A stretch of DNA of 47,481 bases, from positions 1 through 47,481 of the forward strand of contig JAJYIT010000033.1 in the NCBI GenBank assembly GCA_021789975.1. The letters are read 5' to 3'. A model generated the notes under the pieces. The model searched no databases and had not been told where the DNA came from. It worked only from the letters and a program-made list of their open reading frames with translations. The position numbers and the translations under genes are program-made. Below are positions 18,149 to 27,470 of this stretch, one piece after another. Source of the stretch: Bacteroidota bacterium. GTDB lineage: Bacteria; Bacteroidota; Ignavibacteria; Kryptoniales; JAKASW01. Position 1 is the stretch's first letter. Every line of letters begins with the position of its first letter.

Positions 18149-19249
18149 ATGAAAAGGTACAATAATAATATTTTGAGAGTCTCCTCACCAGGAAGGATTT
18201 GCCTCTTTGGCGAACATCAGGATTATCTTAACCTTCCCGTAATAGCATCTGCTATATCCCTGAGAATATACATAGAGGGCCATGTCAACGATCAAGGGGA
18301 TGCGGTAATACATCTACCCGATATAGATGACGAAGAGACATTTTCTCTGTCGGGGCAAATAGGCTACGAAAAAGAGAGAGACTACTTCAGAAGCTCGGTA
18401 AACGTGATGAAAAAGCACGGATATACTTTCTCACGAGGTATGGAATGCACCGTTAAAGGCGAAATCCCTATTAACGCCGGGACTTCGAGTTCCTCGGCGC
18501 TGGTGGTGACGTGGATAAATGTTCTGGCGAGAGTGAGTGACCAAGGCATCAGCTTACCTCCGGAAGTTGTTGCCGAGCATGCTTACGAGGCAGAGGTGCT
18601 CGAATTTTCTGAGCCCGGCGGCATGATGGATCACTACTCCACTGCCGTCGGCGGCATAATATTCCTTGACTCCTATCCGGAAATTTCGGTGAAGCGACTA
18701 ACTCCGGGTCTCGGGACTTTTGTACTCGGTAACTCAGGCGAGCCGAAAGACACAAAGCTTATTTTAGCTCGCGTGAAGAATCAAATTCAGCGAGTGGTAA
18801 AGGAGCTGCAGGAAACATATCCTGATTTCTCTTTGAGGACAGTGGGTGAAAGTGAGATCGACGAATATGCTGGCAAACTGAAAAATGAACAGGTTGAACT
18901 ACTTCATGGTACGGTGCGAAACCGAGATATCACATGGAATGCCCTTGATGTGCTCAGCCGGCCTAACGTGGACCGAACGCGGGTCGGTGAATTGATAAAT
19001 GAGCATCACAAGGTGCTGCGCGATACCCTGGAGATTTCCACGCCGAAGATCGACCGGATGATTGCTGCATCGTTGGAAGCCGGAGCCTACGGAGGCAAGA
19101 TAAATGGTTCAGGCGGCGGTGGTTGCATGTTCGCTTACGCTCCTGAGAATCCCTTAAAAGTCAAAGAGGCGATCGAAAAAGAGGGAGGCGAAGCATATAT
19201 AGTCAACGTAGCCGAAGGAACCCGTTCGGAAGTACTGGAGGCAGTGTGA
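18149..19249 (+). CDS. Galactokinase-like GHMP sugar kinase
   Basis: A 366-residue GHMP kinase. SPGRICLFGEHQDY (residues 13-26) matches the galactokinase signature, with Gln in place of the usual Thr in GEHTDY. PINAGTSSSSALVV is the ATP-binding motif 2, and KINGSGGGGCMFAY is motif 3. It would phosphorylate the C1 hydroxyl of galactose, GalNAc or a related sugar. The stop overlaps the GTG of the nucleotidyltransferase gene, so sugar-1-phosphate formation and nucleotide transfer are coupled. The altered GEHQDY and the locus content leave the true substrate open. Confidence 0.75.
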   Translation: MKRYNNNILRVSSPGRICLFGEHQDYLNLPVIASAISLRIYIEGHVNDQGDAVIHLPDIDDEETFSLSGQIGYEKERDYFRSSVNVMKKHGYTFSRGMECTVKGEIPINAGTSSSSALVVTWINVLARVSDQGISLPPEVVAEHAYEAEVLEFSEPGGMMDHYSTAVGGIIFLDSYPEISVKRLTPGLGTFVLGNSGEPKDTKLILARVKNQIQRVVKELQETYPDFSLRTVGESEIDEYAGKLKNEQVELLHGTVRNRDITWNALDVLSRPNVDRTRVGELINEHHKVLRDTLEISTPKIDRMIAASLEAGAYGGKINGSGGGGCMFAYAPENPLKVKEAIEKEGGEAYIVNVAEGTRSEVLEAV

Positions 19250-20133
19250 CAAGCCAGGGAAAGTTAGTCATACTTGCCGGAGGAATATCATCGAGAATGA
19301 AGCGTTCCACATCTAAAGAAATTTTGCCGGATGAAGCTCTTGCCCGTGACGCGGATGAGAAGGCAAAAGCTATGATCGGAGTAGGAGGAAATCATCGACC
19401 TTTCCTCGATTATTTGTTATACAATGCCAAACAGGCAGGATATGGGGATATCCTGATTGTAATTGGTGAGCGTGATGAAAGTATCCGCACTTACTATGGC
19501 AAAATGGATCGCGACAATGAATTTTTCGGTTTGAGAATTTCTTATGCGATCCAGAAAATTCCGCCGGGAAGACAGAAGCCGCTCGGTACGGCAGACGCCT
19601 TGTACCACGGACTTTCATCGATACCGGAGTGGAAAGCAACTTGTTTCACTGTCTGCAACAGTGACAATCTGTACTCCGTCAAAGCATTGCGGTTGATGCT
19701 TGAAAACAAGTACGATAATGCAATGGTCGATTATGATCACCGGTCTCTCGTGTTGCCTCAATTTGGATCCAGCAGAATTGAAAAATTTGCCGTAACTTTC
19801 AAGGACATGGAGGGCTTCATAACGAAAATCGTTGAAAAACCCCTGAAAAAAGACATTGAAGTTGCCAGAGGGCAGGACGGTTTTATCGGTGTCAGCATGA
19901 ACATCTTCGGACTAAACTAGGATGCAATCTATCCTTTCCTGGAACGTGTGCCTTTGAACCCGGTAAGACAGGAAAAGGAGCTTCCAGATGCTATGAACAT
20001 GATGGTGCGTGAGCATCCTAAGTCTCTCTTTGCGTATCCGCTCTCTGAGCATGTGCCCGATTTGACGGACAAGAGGGATATTTTGCCCGTCAAGAAGTAC
20101 TTGGAGGAAAGCTATGGCGAAATCAAATTCTAG
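19246..20133 (+). pseudogene. Sugar-1-phosphate nucleotidyltransferase interrupted by an in-frame amber codon
   Basis: The first 224 codons encode the nucleotidyltransferase fold: KLVILAGGISSRMKRSTSKE (nucleotide-binding loop), PLGTADALYHGLSS, CNSDNLY (metal-binding Asp) and FITKIVEKP. At 19918-19920 a TAG interrupts the frame; reading on in the same frame gives DAIYPFLERVPLNPVRQEKEL...LPVKKYLEESYGEIKF to a TAA at 20131, the expected C-terminal part (295 codons in all). One point change, for example TAC or CAG to TAG, explains it. The start is GTG overlapping the kinase stop. The last 20 bases overlap the ROK gene. The truncated protein keeps the catalytic core, so partial function or read-through is possible. 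Confidence 0.7.
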
Positions 20134-21355
20134 TAAAGAGAACAAGGTAAGTGCAAAAAATGAAATCAGACGGCGCCTTACTCTTAGGGCATTACTGGAC
20201 CACGGGCCATTATCGTTAACTGATCTTGCCAAAAAGACAGGGATGACATTGCCTGTTGTTTCCAACATCGTCGACACTCTAAAGCGAAGCAGACTGGTTG
20301 TCAACGGATCGTACGGCGCGACGAGTCAGGTTGGGCGTCCACCCTCCGTAATCAAACTTAACGGCGGCGCGGGTTTTATCCTCGGAGTTGACATTGGGCG
20401 TGTCTCAACGAATTTCGTGGTCCTCGATCATGCGACAAATATTATTGCGCAGACGCGACGGAAGTCGGTAGTCTTGAGCAATGATATCAAGGTGCTCAAC
20501 GACCTTGAGAAGGAGATACAGATCGTTCTGGCGGAGGCAAAAGCCAGCTGGAACAAGTTGCTCGGAATAGGAATTTCTCTTCCTGGGATGGTCAAAGGAA
20601 AGCAGGGACTGGGTGAGACTTACTTCAATTTCGGCGAAGGTCCGGTGGCCGAATTGCTTTCCAAACGGTTCAACAAGCCGGTTCATCTTGAACACGACCT
20701 GGAGGCAATGGCCTTTGGCGAGCGATGGTTCGGCGCTGCTAAGAACGTCGATAATGCAGTATGTATCAATGTCGGCTGGGGCTTAGGAGTCGGTATTATC
20801 ATAGACGGCAAGGTGTACTTCGGACAGGATGGGTACGCTGGTGAGTTTGGACATATCCAGGTTGTGAAGAACGGGGACCTTTGTTATTGTGGAAAGAGGG
20901 GATGTTTGGAGACCGTCGCCTCCGGTCGGGCAGTGACGAGAATCGCGAGAGAAAAAATTGAGGCGGGAGCGAAGTCAATTCTTACAGGACAAATGGGATT
21001 AAAAGTTGAACAAATTGATGCGGACTCGGTTTTGACGGCTGCCGGGAACGGGGACGAATTTTCGATTGAGATCCTCGACCAAGCTGCAAAGCACCTCAGT
21101 TTTGGAATCTCAATACTGATTAATTTACTCAATCCTTCCATGGTAGTGATTGGTGGAGGAGTTTTTACGGCGGCACCTTACCTGTTGGAAGCGGTGCGAC
21201 TGAACGCGCTTAAATATGCCTTGGTTCCTCTGAGTCGAAACGTCCGGTTTGTGACTTCAACTCTGGGAAACAAGGCTGGAGCGTTGGGTGTGGCGGCATA
21301 TCTCGCCGAGGATTTATTCGATGTTGAAAGGTTGAACCCGTCAGCTTATGTATGA
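20114..21355 (+). CDS. ROK-family transcriptional regulator (NagC/XylR type), possible sugar kinase activity
   Basis: A 413-residue protein. The N-terminal winged HTH (about 15-75: LTDLAKKTGMTLPVVSNIVDTLKRSRLV) is followed by a ROK domain with GVDIGRVSTNFVVLD, the zinc motif CYCGKRGCLE and VVIGGGVF. Asp195 in LEHDLEAMAFGERWFG occupies the catalytic position of ROK kinases, so phosphotransfer is not excluded. This matters because no dedicated GalNAc kinase is otherwise evident. It is the obvious local regulator of the cluster and an AT-rich dyad follows its stop. The ATG lies inside the end of the preceding nucleotidyltransferase frame. Confidence 0.75.
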   Translation: MAKSNSSKENKVSAKNEIRRRLTLRALLDHGPLSLTDLAKKTGMTLPVVSNIVDTLKRSRLVVNGSYGATSQVGRPPSVIKLNGGAGFILGVDIGRVSTNFVVLDHATNIIAQTRRKSVVLSNDIKVLNDLEKEIQIVLAEAKASWNKLLGIGISLPGMVKGKQGLGETYFNFGEGPVAELLSKRFNKPVHLEHDLEAMAFGERWFGAAKNVDNAVCINVGWGLGVGIIIDGKVYFGQDGYAGEFGHIQVVKNGDLCYCGKRGCLETVASGRAVTRIAREKIEAGAKSILTGQMGLKVEQIDADSVLTAAGNGDEFSIEILDQAAKHLSFGISILINLLNPSMVVIGGGVFTAAPYLLEAVRLNALKYALVPLSRNVRFVTSTLGNKAGALGVAAYLAEDLFDVERLNPSAYV

Positions 21356-21442
21356 TTGGCCTGAGTAGTTTTGTCCGTCTGAGGGATTAGAAGCTCGTTC
21401 TTTTGGACTCGGGATTTTTTTGTCTGGGAATTGCGATTAATA

Positions 21443-21473
21443 AATAATAATTCTTGTTTATACCATTATTATT
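21443..21473 (+). promoter_or_regulatory. AT-rich dyad between the ROK regulator and agaS-like genes (candidate operator)
   Basis: AATAATAAT at 21443-21451 and ATTATTATT at 21465-21473 form a perfect 9-bp inverted repeat with a 13-base centre in the only sizeable gap (149 bases) of the downstream gene run. AT-rich dyads are typical NagC/ROK operators. It lies 31 bases before the ATG at 21505, where repression of agaS, kbaZ, pfkB and kbaY could be set. Confidence 0.4.
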
Positions 21474-21504
21474 GCGGAAATTCCTAAGAAAGTGATTCGG
21501 TTAA

Positions 21505-22677
21505 ATGGCTAATACGATCGGAAACGAAGTAGATCTAATGAGTCCCGGAAGGGGACACACATTTCAGGAGATTATCGGCCAGCCAGAGTTATGGAGTGCG
21601 ACATGGAAATCTGTGAGGGGAAAAAAGTCCGAGATCGTGGAGTTTCTCAGTGAACTGAAACACTTCAGCAACCTTCAGGCTATATTAACAGGTGCGGGTA
21701 CATCTGCTTTCATCGGGGAGGTATTGGAAGGGCCCTTTCAGAGATACACCGGTATGTTTACAAAAGCGGTCGCCACGACTGATCTGGTCACTCATCCCGA
21801 ATTGGTTTTCGGCCATGACAGGGACACGCTCCTGGTTTCTTTCGCTCGTTCGGGCAACAGTCCTGAAAGCGCAAAGGCGGTCGAGTTAGCAGGACATCTA
21901 TCACGCAATGTCTTCCATCTTGTCATCACCTGCAACACTGACAGCGCCCTATTGAAAGCAGTCGAGGGTACCGATAGTCTCGTACTCCTACTGCCGCCCG
22001 AAGCGAATGATAAAAGCCTTGCAATGACTGGAAGCTTCACCGCCATGCTGTTATCAGGATTATTGATCTCCGACATTCGTGACATAGACAGGAATGAATT
22101 CGCAGTAGCTATTATGAGAGAGTACGGGAGGAAGATCTTCAAAGATTATTTTGCGGCATTAAGGCATGTGGCTGAACTTGACTTCGACCGCGCAGTATTC
22201 CTCGGTTCTGGTCCGATGAAAGGAACTGCAAGAGAGTCGCACTTGAAACTCCAAGAACTCACCGATGGCAAGGTCATTTGCAAGTTTGATTCGTTCCTCG
22301 GTTTCAGGCATGGACCGAAAGCCGTTGTAAATGAGCGAACCATTTTAGGCTACCTGTTCACGAATAATGATTACGCAAGCAGATATGAAGTGGATCTGGT
22401 TAAAGGTATCGCCGGCGGGAGAAAGCCACTCTATTCAATTGGGATCACGGAGGAGAGGCTTGATGGAATCGACGTTGATCTACTCATTTTATTAGGAGAT
22501 GGCAAATCCAAATTAAGTGAAGAATTTCTGGCAATAGTTTCTGTCCTGCCAGCTCAATTGTTGGGATTTCTGAAATCTATTCAACTTGGGTTGAAACCAG
22601 ACAACCCTTCAGAAAGCGGAATGATCCACAGGGTAGTTCAAGGCGTGAAGATATACCCGTATGAAGATGTACGATAA
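21505..22677 (+). CDS. agaS: SIS-domain galactosamine-6-phosphate deaminase/isomerase (AgaS type)
   Basis: A 390-residue protein with two SIS domains, each binding phosphosugars: LTGAGTSAFIGE and VSFARSGNSPESAKAVELA in the first, VFLGSGPMKGTARESHLKLQELTDG and FRHGPKAVVNE in the second. The length and motif set match AgaS, which converts galactosamine-6-phosphate to tagatose-6-phosphate plus ammonia. It is followed after 6 bases by the KbaZ/GatZ aldolase subunit, which handles the product after phosphorylation. The gene is intact and the ribosome site is weak. Confidence 0.8.
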   Translation: MANTIGNEVDLMSPGRGHTFQEIIGQPELWSATWKSVRGKKSEIVEFLSELKHFSNLQAILTGAGTSAFIGEVLEGPFQRYTGMFTKAVATTDLVTHPELVFGHDRDTLLVSFARSGNSPESAKAVELAGHLSRNVFHLVITCNTDSALLKAVEGTDSLVLLLPPEANDKSLAMTGSFTAMLLSGLLISDIRDIDRNEFAVAIMREYGRKIFKDYFAALRHVAELDFDRAVFLGSGPMKGTARESHLKLQELTDGKVICKFDSFLGFRHGPKAVVNERTILGYLFTNNDYASRYEVDLVKGIAGGRKPLYSIGITEERLDGIDVDLLILLGDGKSKLSEEFLAIVSVLPAQLLGFLKSIQLGLKPDNPSESGMIHRVVQGVKIYPYEDVR

Positions 22678-22683
22678 TAGAAA

Positions 22684-24000
22684 ATGAAAGAAGTCGGAAA
22701 CAAAATAAGATCCATTATAAAAAAACATAAATCAGGTTCTCCCGTTGGTATAACGTCGGTATGCTCGGCAAACGAATTTGTAATCAAGGCGGCAATGGCT
22801 CACGCAGGAAAGTTCGGCGGAGTCGTTCTTATCGAATCCACCTCCAACCAGGTCGATCAATTCGGAGGTTATACGCGATTGACACCTGACAGGTTCAGAG
22901 ATTATGTCTATAGTCTTGCTAATTCTATCGACTTTTCGGCCGAGAACATATTATTGGGAGGAGATCATCTTGGGCCGAATGTCTGGCAGGGTAAACCTCA
23001 CGTGCTTGCGATGGAAAATGCGAGGGAACAAGTCCGGGCTTATGTGAGAGCCGGATATGCCAAAATACATCTTGACACGAGTATGAAATGTGCCGATGAC
23101 GGTCCACGCGGCTGGCCTCTGGATGTGTCGACGGTTGCAGAGAGGGCTGCACAGTTGTGCGAAGTCGCAGAGGAAGAGATGAAAAACAGGAGGGCGGTGG
23201 AGAATGAACTCGTATACGTGATCGGCACGGACGTACCGACGCCAGGTGGAGCAGAAGGTAACAGGAATGCTTTCAAGGTTACCACTCCCGTCGAGCTTGA
23301 TGCGACAGTGGAAATCACCCGCAGAGAGTTCTTGAAGTACGGGCTCGACGATGCTTGGGAAAGGGTAATTGCCGTTGTTGTGCAACCCGGGGTTGAATTC
23401 GGAGATCAAAAAATTTTCGATTATCAGAGAAGCAGGTCCTACGAATTAAAGAAGAACATAGAGGAGAAGGAGAATTTGGTATTTGAGGCACACTCGACGG
23501 ATTTTCAGAAAAGGGAGTCATTGAGGGAAATGGTGGAGGACCATTTTGCGATATTGAAGGTAGGACCCTGGCTGACTTTTGCATTCAGGGAAGCTCTGTT
23601 TGCTCTCGAGATGATCGAGAAGGAACTCCTTCTGGGGAATAAGCAAGCAGCTCCTTCCAATCTATCTAACGCCGTCGAAACTGCGATGGAGAGAAATCCT
23701 GGTTACTGGAAGAAATATTATCGGGGGACGGATGAGGAGAAAACTTTCAAAAGAAAGTACAGCTTGAGCGACAGAATCAGATATTACTGGAACGACACGG
23801 CGGTGAAGGAATCGCTCGCGACGCTGCTTGGCAACTTGGCCACAGTCGAGGTCCCTATCACCTTGGTGAGTCAATTTCTCCCAGAGTCGTTTGATCAAAT
23901 TAGAAACAAGGAAATTGACAACACGCCGGAGAGTTTGATTCTCAACCGTATTTCTCACGTTTTACAGATATACGATTACGCGACCTCAGGGGAAAACTGA
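22684..24000 (+). CDS. kbaZ: Tagatose-1,6-bisphosphate aldolase, non-catalytic subunit (KbaZ/GatZ family)
   Basis: A 438-residue protein of the GatZ/KbaZ family, needed for full activity and stability of the catalytic class II aldolase. Landmarks: SVCSANEFVIKAAMAHA, ESTSNQVDQFGGYT, LGGDHLGPNVWQGKP, KIHLDTSMKCADD, YVIGTDVPTPGGAEG, VVQPGVEFGD, EAHSTDFQ and FAILKVGPWLTFAFREALFALE. Its partner is the aldolase at 25865-26704. The stop overlaps the ATG of the DMT transporter by one base. Confidence 0.85.
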   Translation: MKEVGNKIRSIIKKHKSGSPVGITSVCSANEFVIKAAMAHAGKFGGVVLIESTSNQVDQFGGYTRLTPDRFRDYVYSLANSIDFSAENILLGGDHLGPNVWQGKPHVLAMENAREQVRAYVRAGYAKIHLDTSMKCADDGPRGWPLDVSTVAERAAQLCEVAEEEMKNRRAVENELVYVIGTDVPTPGGAEGNRNAFKVTTPVELDATVEITRREFLKYGLDDAWERVIAVVVQPGVEFGDQKIFDYQRSRSYELKKNIEEKENLVFEAHSTDFQKRESLREMVEDHFAILKVGPWLTFAFREALFALEMIEKELLLGNKQAAPSNLSNAVETAMERNPGYWKKYYRGTDEEKTFKRKYSLSDRIRYYWNDTAVKESLATLLGNLATVEVPITLVSQFLPESFDQIRNKEIDNTPESLILNRISHVLQIYDYATSGEN

Positions 24001-24898
24001 TGAAATCCCGTCCATGGTTGGTATACGCTATTGTTACTACAGTCTTCTGGGGCATCGGGGGAACACTTATAGAGATTCAGGAAAAGGGTGGATTCCCCGC
24101 AACCCTTGGATACTGCGTCTGGACCCTGACGATGATTCCGCCGGCGCTGGTGGCATTGAAAATTGTCGGATTGCATCTCGGATATGACAGAAAGTCTATC
24201 CTGCTGGGATGCCTTATAGGGTCCACGGGGGCGGGAGGACAGTTGATTCTATTTGAAGCATTGCGTTCCGGCCCCGCCTACCTAGTGTTTCCATTTATCT
24301 CTCTTTCCCCTGTGGTTACGATTCTTCTATCATACTTTTTCCTCAAAGAGAGGGCTTCCAACCGAGGGTGGGTTGGGATAATTCTCGCACTCATTGCGAT
24401 TCCGCTACTCTCGTATCAATCACCGGATAATTCTGCTATCTCAGAATCCACCTGGATCGAAGTCTCGCTCCTGGTTTTTCTCGCTTGGGGGTCTGCAGGC
24501 GTACGTGGAAGTTTGCCAGCAAGACAATGAAAGCAGAGGCGATATTCTTCTACATGGCACTTACGGGTCTACATCTTATGCCTTCCGCTCTTCTGGTAAC
24601 TGATTTTTCTCCTAAGATCAATTGGGGATTCAACCGACCTTATCTCACTGCGATCATTCAATTGCTCAATGCAGTCAGAGCGCTCGCTATCGTTTATGCC
24701 TTCAGATTCGGAAAAGCAAGCATTGTAAGTCCGCTGAGTAATGCAGTCGCACCAGTTATCGCAATTATTATTTGGCTGTTGATATATCGGGTATTTTCTG
24801 AGACGATGGTATTGATAGGCATGATCGCGTTGATAGTTTCGATCTCACTCCTGGCTTTTGAAGGATCAGGTGAAGAACAGGTAGCAGAGAAAGCATAA
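24000..24898 (+). pseudogene. EamA/DMT-family transporter with two +1 frameshifts
   Basis: The 5' part encodes MKSRPWLVYAIVTTVFWGIGGTLIE and four to five helices up to LVFLAWG. At a GGGGG run near 24485-24490 the frame is lost; the next segment reads LQAYV in a second frame, and after GTGG near 24508-24512 the rest (KFASKTMKAEAIFFYMALTGL ... SLLAFEGSGEE) is in a third frame. Removing one G at each site restores a continuous ~298-residue, ten-helix transporter. Both lesions are single extra Gs within 25 bases, so sequencing error or recent decay are equally possible. An intact protein would be a drug/metabolite transporter-type sugar or metabolite carrier. Confidence 0.7.
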
Positions 24899-24914
24899 TC
24901 GAAAGAGGTGGCAA

Positions 24915-25868
24915 ATGGCAAGTAAGAAATTCGACGTCATGGTCGTAGGCGAATTGAATGTGGACCTAATCCTGAACGATATCGAGTCGTTTCCGGAAAT
25001 GGGCAAAGAGAAACTTGCAAAGGACATGACTCTGACATTAGGAAGTTCGTCCGCTATCTTTGCGAGCAATCTCAGTTCGTTAGGAGCAAGAGTGTCGTAC
25101 GTGGGCAGGGTTGGTAAAGACTATTTCGGCAAACTTGTCAAGGACAAACTTCGTGAAAAAGGGGTCAAAATCAGCCGCATAATTCAGGATAGTGTCTCGA
25201 ATACCGGAGCGACGATTGTTCTTAATTTCGGTGAGGACAGAGCCATGGTCACGTATCCAGGAGCGATGAACAATCTGACAGTTGGAGATGTAGGCACGGC
25301 CGTCCTTCGCCAGGCAAAACACCTGCATTTTTCTTCTTTCTACCTCCAGCCGGCCATAAGGAACGATGTCTACAAGATGTTCAAGCTTGCGAAGGAATTG
25401 GGTTTGACAACCTCATTCGATATGCAATGGGATCCGGAGGAAAAGTGGGAAATTGATTATGAGAAAATCCTGCCACTGGTAGATGTATTTTTCCCTAACG
25501 AACAAGAAATCCTACGTCTGACCCGCGAGAACACCGTCGAGGCAGCCCTGGAGAAGCTTTCCCCGATTTCAAATAGCATTGTGGTCAAATTGGGAAACAA
25601 GGGCTCTTTCCTACGAAATAAAGAGAAGACCATTAAGAAAAAGGCCTTTTTGAATAACGAGGTCGTGGATGCGATAGGCGCAGGCGATAGCTTTGACGCC
25701 GGATACGTATTCCAATTCGTGCGCGGCTCTGAACCTGAAAGATGCCTGGAGTTCGGCAATCTGATGGGGGCTGTTAACACAACCGCCGCAGGTGGAACGA
25801 CCGCCTTCACGACATACAGAGAGATAATGAAAACGGCAAGAGAAAGATTTGGGTATAGAGGAAAATGA
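24915..25868 (+). CDS. PfkB-family sugar kinase (tagatose-6-phosphate kinase candidate)
   Basis: A 317-residue ribokinase-fold kinase. VMVVGELNVDLIL opens the fold, YVGRVGKDYFGKLV corresponds to signature 1, and DAIGAGDSFDAGYV (residues 252-265, catalytic base Asp258) is signature 2. Between the tagatose aldolase subunits, the natural job is phosphorylation of tagatose-6-phosphate to the 1,6-bisphosphate. A fructose-type or adenosine-type sugar kinase cannot be excluded by sequence alone. GAGGTGG precedes the ATG. Its TGA overlaps the ATG of the aldolase gene. Confidence 0.75.
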   Translation: MASKKFDVMVVGELNVDLILNDIESFPEMGKEKLAKDMTLTLGSSSAIFASNLSSLGARVSYVGRVGKDYFGKLVKDKLREKGVKISRIIQDSVSNTGATIVLNFGEDRAMVTYPGAMNNLTVGDVGTAVLRQAKHLHFSSFYLQPAIRNDVYKMFKLAKELGLTTSFDMQWDPEEKWEIDYEKILPLVDVFFPNEQEILRLTRENTVEAALEKLSPISNSIVVKLGNKGSFLRNKEKTIKKKAFLNNEVVDAIGAGDSFDAGYVFQFVRGSEPERCLEFGNLMGAVNTTAAGGTTAFTTYREIMKTARERFGYRGK

Positions 25869-26704
25869 AACTACAGGAAAAGCTGAAACAGGTACAAAGT
25901 GAAAAAAGGGCGCTCCTAGCGACTAACTTCTACAATCTTGAAACGTGCAAGGGAATTCTCGTCGCGGCCAAAGAGATGAGACAGCCAGTGATCCTCCAGC
26001 TGACAAAAAGTTCAATCGACTATATGGGATTGAAAACGGCAGTACAGATAGCGCGGACACTCTCCGAACAATTTGGGGTTGAATCCTGGGTCCATCTGGA
26101 TCATTGCGAAGACATAGATCTTATCAAGAAGAGTCTGGAAGCCGGTTTTGATTCTGTGATGATTGACGCGAGCGACAATACGTTTGACGAAAATATAAGA
26201 ATTACGAGGGAAGTCGTGGCGCTGGCAAAAATGTATGGCGCAGATGTCGAGGCCGAACTCGGATGCGTTCCAAAGTTAGGGAGGGAATTGGACACCGGTG
26301 CTTTCACTGATCCCGGCGAGGCGAAAGAGTTCGTCGAAAAAACTGGCGTCAATGCACTCGCAGTTGCCATTGGGTCAAAACACGGCTTTTATAAAGGCGA
26401 GCCCAAGTTGGACTTAGAGAGACTTAAAATGATAAGCCAGGCCACAGACGTATGTCTAGTCCTGCATGGTGGGTCTGGGTTACCTGCAGCAAGCCTAAAG
26501 CGCGCGATAGAGCTTGGAATTACGAAGGTCAATGTGGCAACCGAAACAAAAGATACTTTCACCAGAACTATCAAGCAAGTATTAGCAAGGTCGTCGGAAA
26601 TTGACCTCAGAAAGACATTCCCGAAGGCAATCGATGCCGTGAAGGAATTGATAATCGAAAAACTAAGAATAATTTCGCTTGTCACTGAAACCAGGTCAAA
26701 ATAA
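25865..26704 (+). CDS. kbaY: Class II tagatose-1,6-bisphosphate aldolase, catalytic subunit
   Basis: A 279-residue zinc aldolase cleaving tagatose-1,6-bisphosphate (or fructose-1,6-bisphosphate) to dihydroxyacetone phosphate and glyceraldehyde-3-phosphate. HLDHCED (catalytic Asp79, zinc ligand His80), EAELGCVPKLG, AVAIGSKHGFY and LHGGSGLP are the expected motifs. It is coupled by ATGA overlap to the PfkB kinase, and the GatZ-type subunit is two genes upstream. It ends the plus-strand cluster. No convincing terminator is seen between it and the convergent AbiE remnant (26705-26885 holds no gene that I recognise). Confidence 0.8.
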   Translation: MKLQEKLKQVQSEKRALLATNFYNLETCKGILVAAKEMRQPVILQLTKSSIDYMGLKTAVQIARTLSEQFGVESWVHLDHCEDIDLIKKSLEAGFDSVMIDASDNTFDENIRITREVVALAKMYGADVEAELGCVPKLGRELDTGAFTDPGEAKEFVEKTGVNALAVAIGSKHGFYKGEPKLDLERLKMISQATDVCLVLHGGSGLPAASLKRAIELGITKVNVATETKDTFTRTIKQVLARSSEIDLRKTFPKAIDAVKELIIEKLRIISLVTETRSK

Positions 26705-26885
26705 AGATCGAACCATATTGTCTTTCAGAGCTGCGTTTTTTGTATTTCTTAGCGTTGCGAGCCTCCTCCGATTTCCAACTGCTACCTCTTTCTTTTGCTT
26801 ATAAATCATGGACCGCATGGCATTGTTGATTTGGAAGACAAGGGAAAGGGATTCGGCATCTTCTGTCCTTTCGCGTCCAGAACGC

Positions 26886-27470
26886 TCATAGATAATCCCG
26901 AAATGGATTTACAGCAGGGTGAGTGTGAACTCCCTGGAAAAGGATGTCGAGGGCCTCGACAAACCTGGGAGCCGGGAAATCCAGGATCGTTGGGTACGAG
27001 ATCTTCGTCGGCCGCGGACTGATCACGTCTCCAAACCCGATATCGATTTGCAGATTCACGCGCGCGTTGCCCAGCGTACCACCAAGTGTTGTTCTCACGC
27101 CTTGATAGTCGGCATCTTCAGCTATTGGTCCACCAGCGACGCTGTCCTCATCAAATGACATCCCGTCTGGTTCTACTTCAACCTTACAAGCGTCCTTCAT
27201 GACTTTGACAATTTCGTCGACATCATTGCTGGTTCTTCCAAGTAGATCTATATCTTTCGTCGGTTGTGATGCCGGGGCGCCACAGACTGTGAACATCAAC
27301 GCCCCTTTGAGGATGAACTTGCCGGCGTGAGGTGTCCTGGACAATCTGTAAATGAACCGTTCCATTGCAAAGTACTGCAGGAGCTCGTTGAACGGACGAG
27401 AAGACTCGGTCGCCTTGTTCAAAAGTCTCTGATGAACAGATGCAGGAAGGTTGCTGACTTCCCGTGCCAT
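26886..27470 (-). pseudogene. AbiEii-type nucleotidyltransferase toxin, C-terminally truncated
   Basis: 194 codons with the N-terminal nucleotidyltransferase core of AbiEii toxins: KFILKGALMFTVCG, then TKDIDLLG (Asp73, Asp75) and LQIDIGFGDVI (third acidic residue). Family members run to about 270-300 residues and have a conserved helical part after the core. Here the homology stops after the sequence LDFPAPRF and a short unrelated tail follows. None of the three frames beyond resumes the family sequence, so the end was lost by rearrangement near 26950. The ATG directly follows the antitoxin stop. Confidence 0.65.

Noticed and set aside
26795-27158. Short plus-strand frames over the AbiEii remnant
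   Set aside because: They overlap the recognisable nucleotidyltransferase on the other strand and have no homology.
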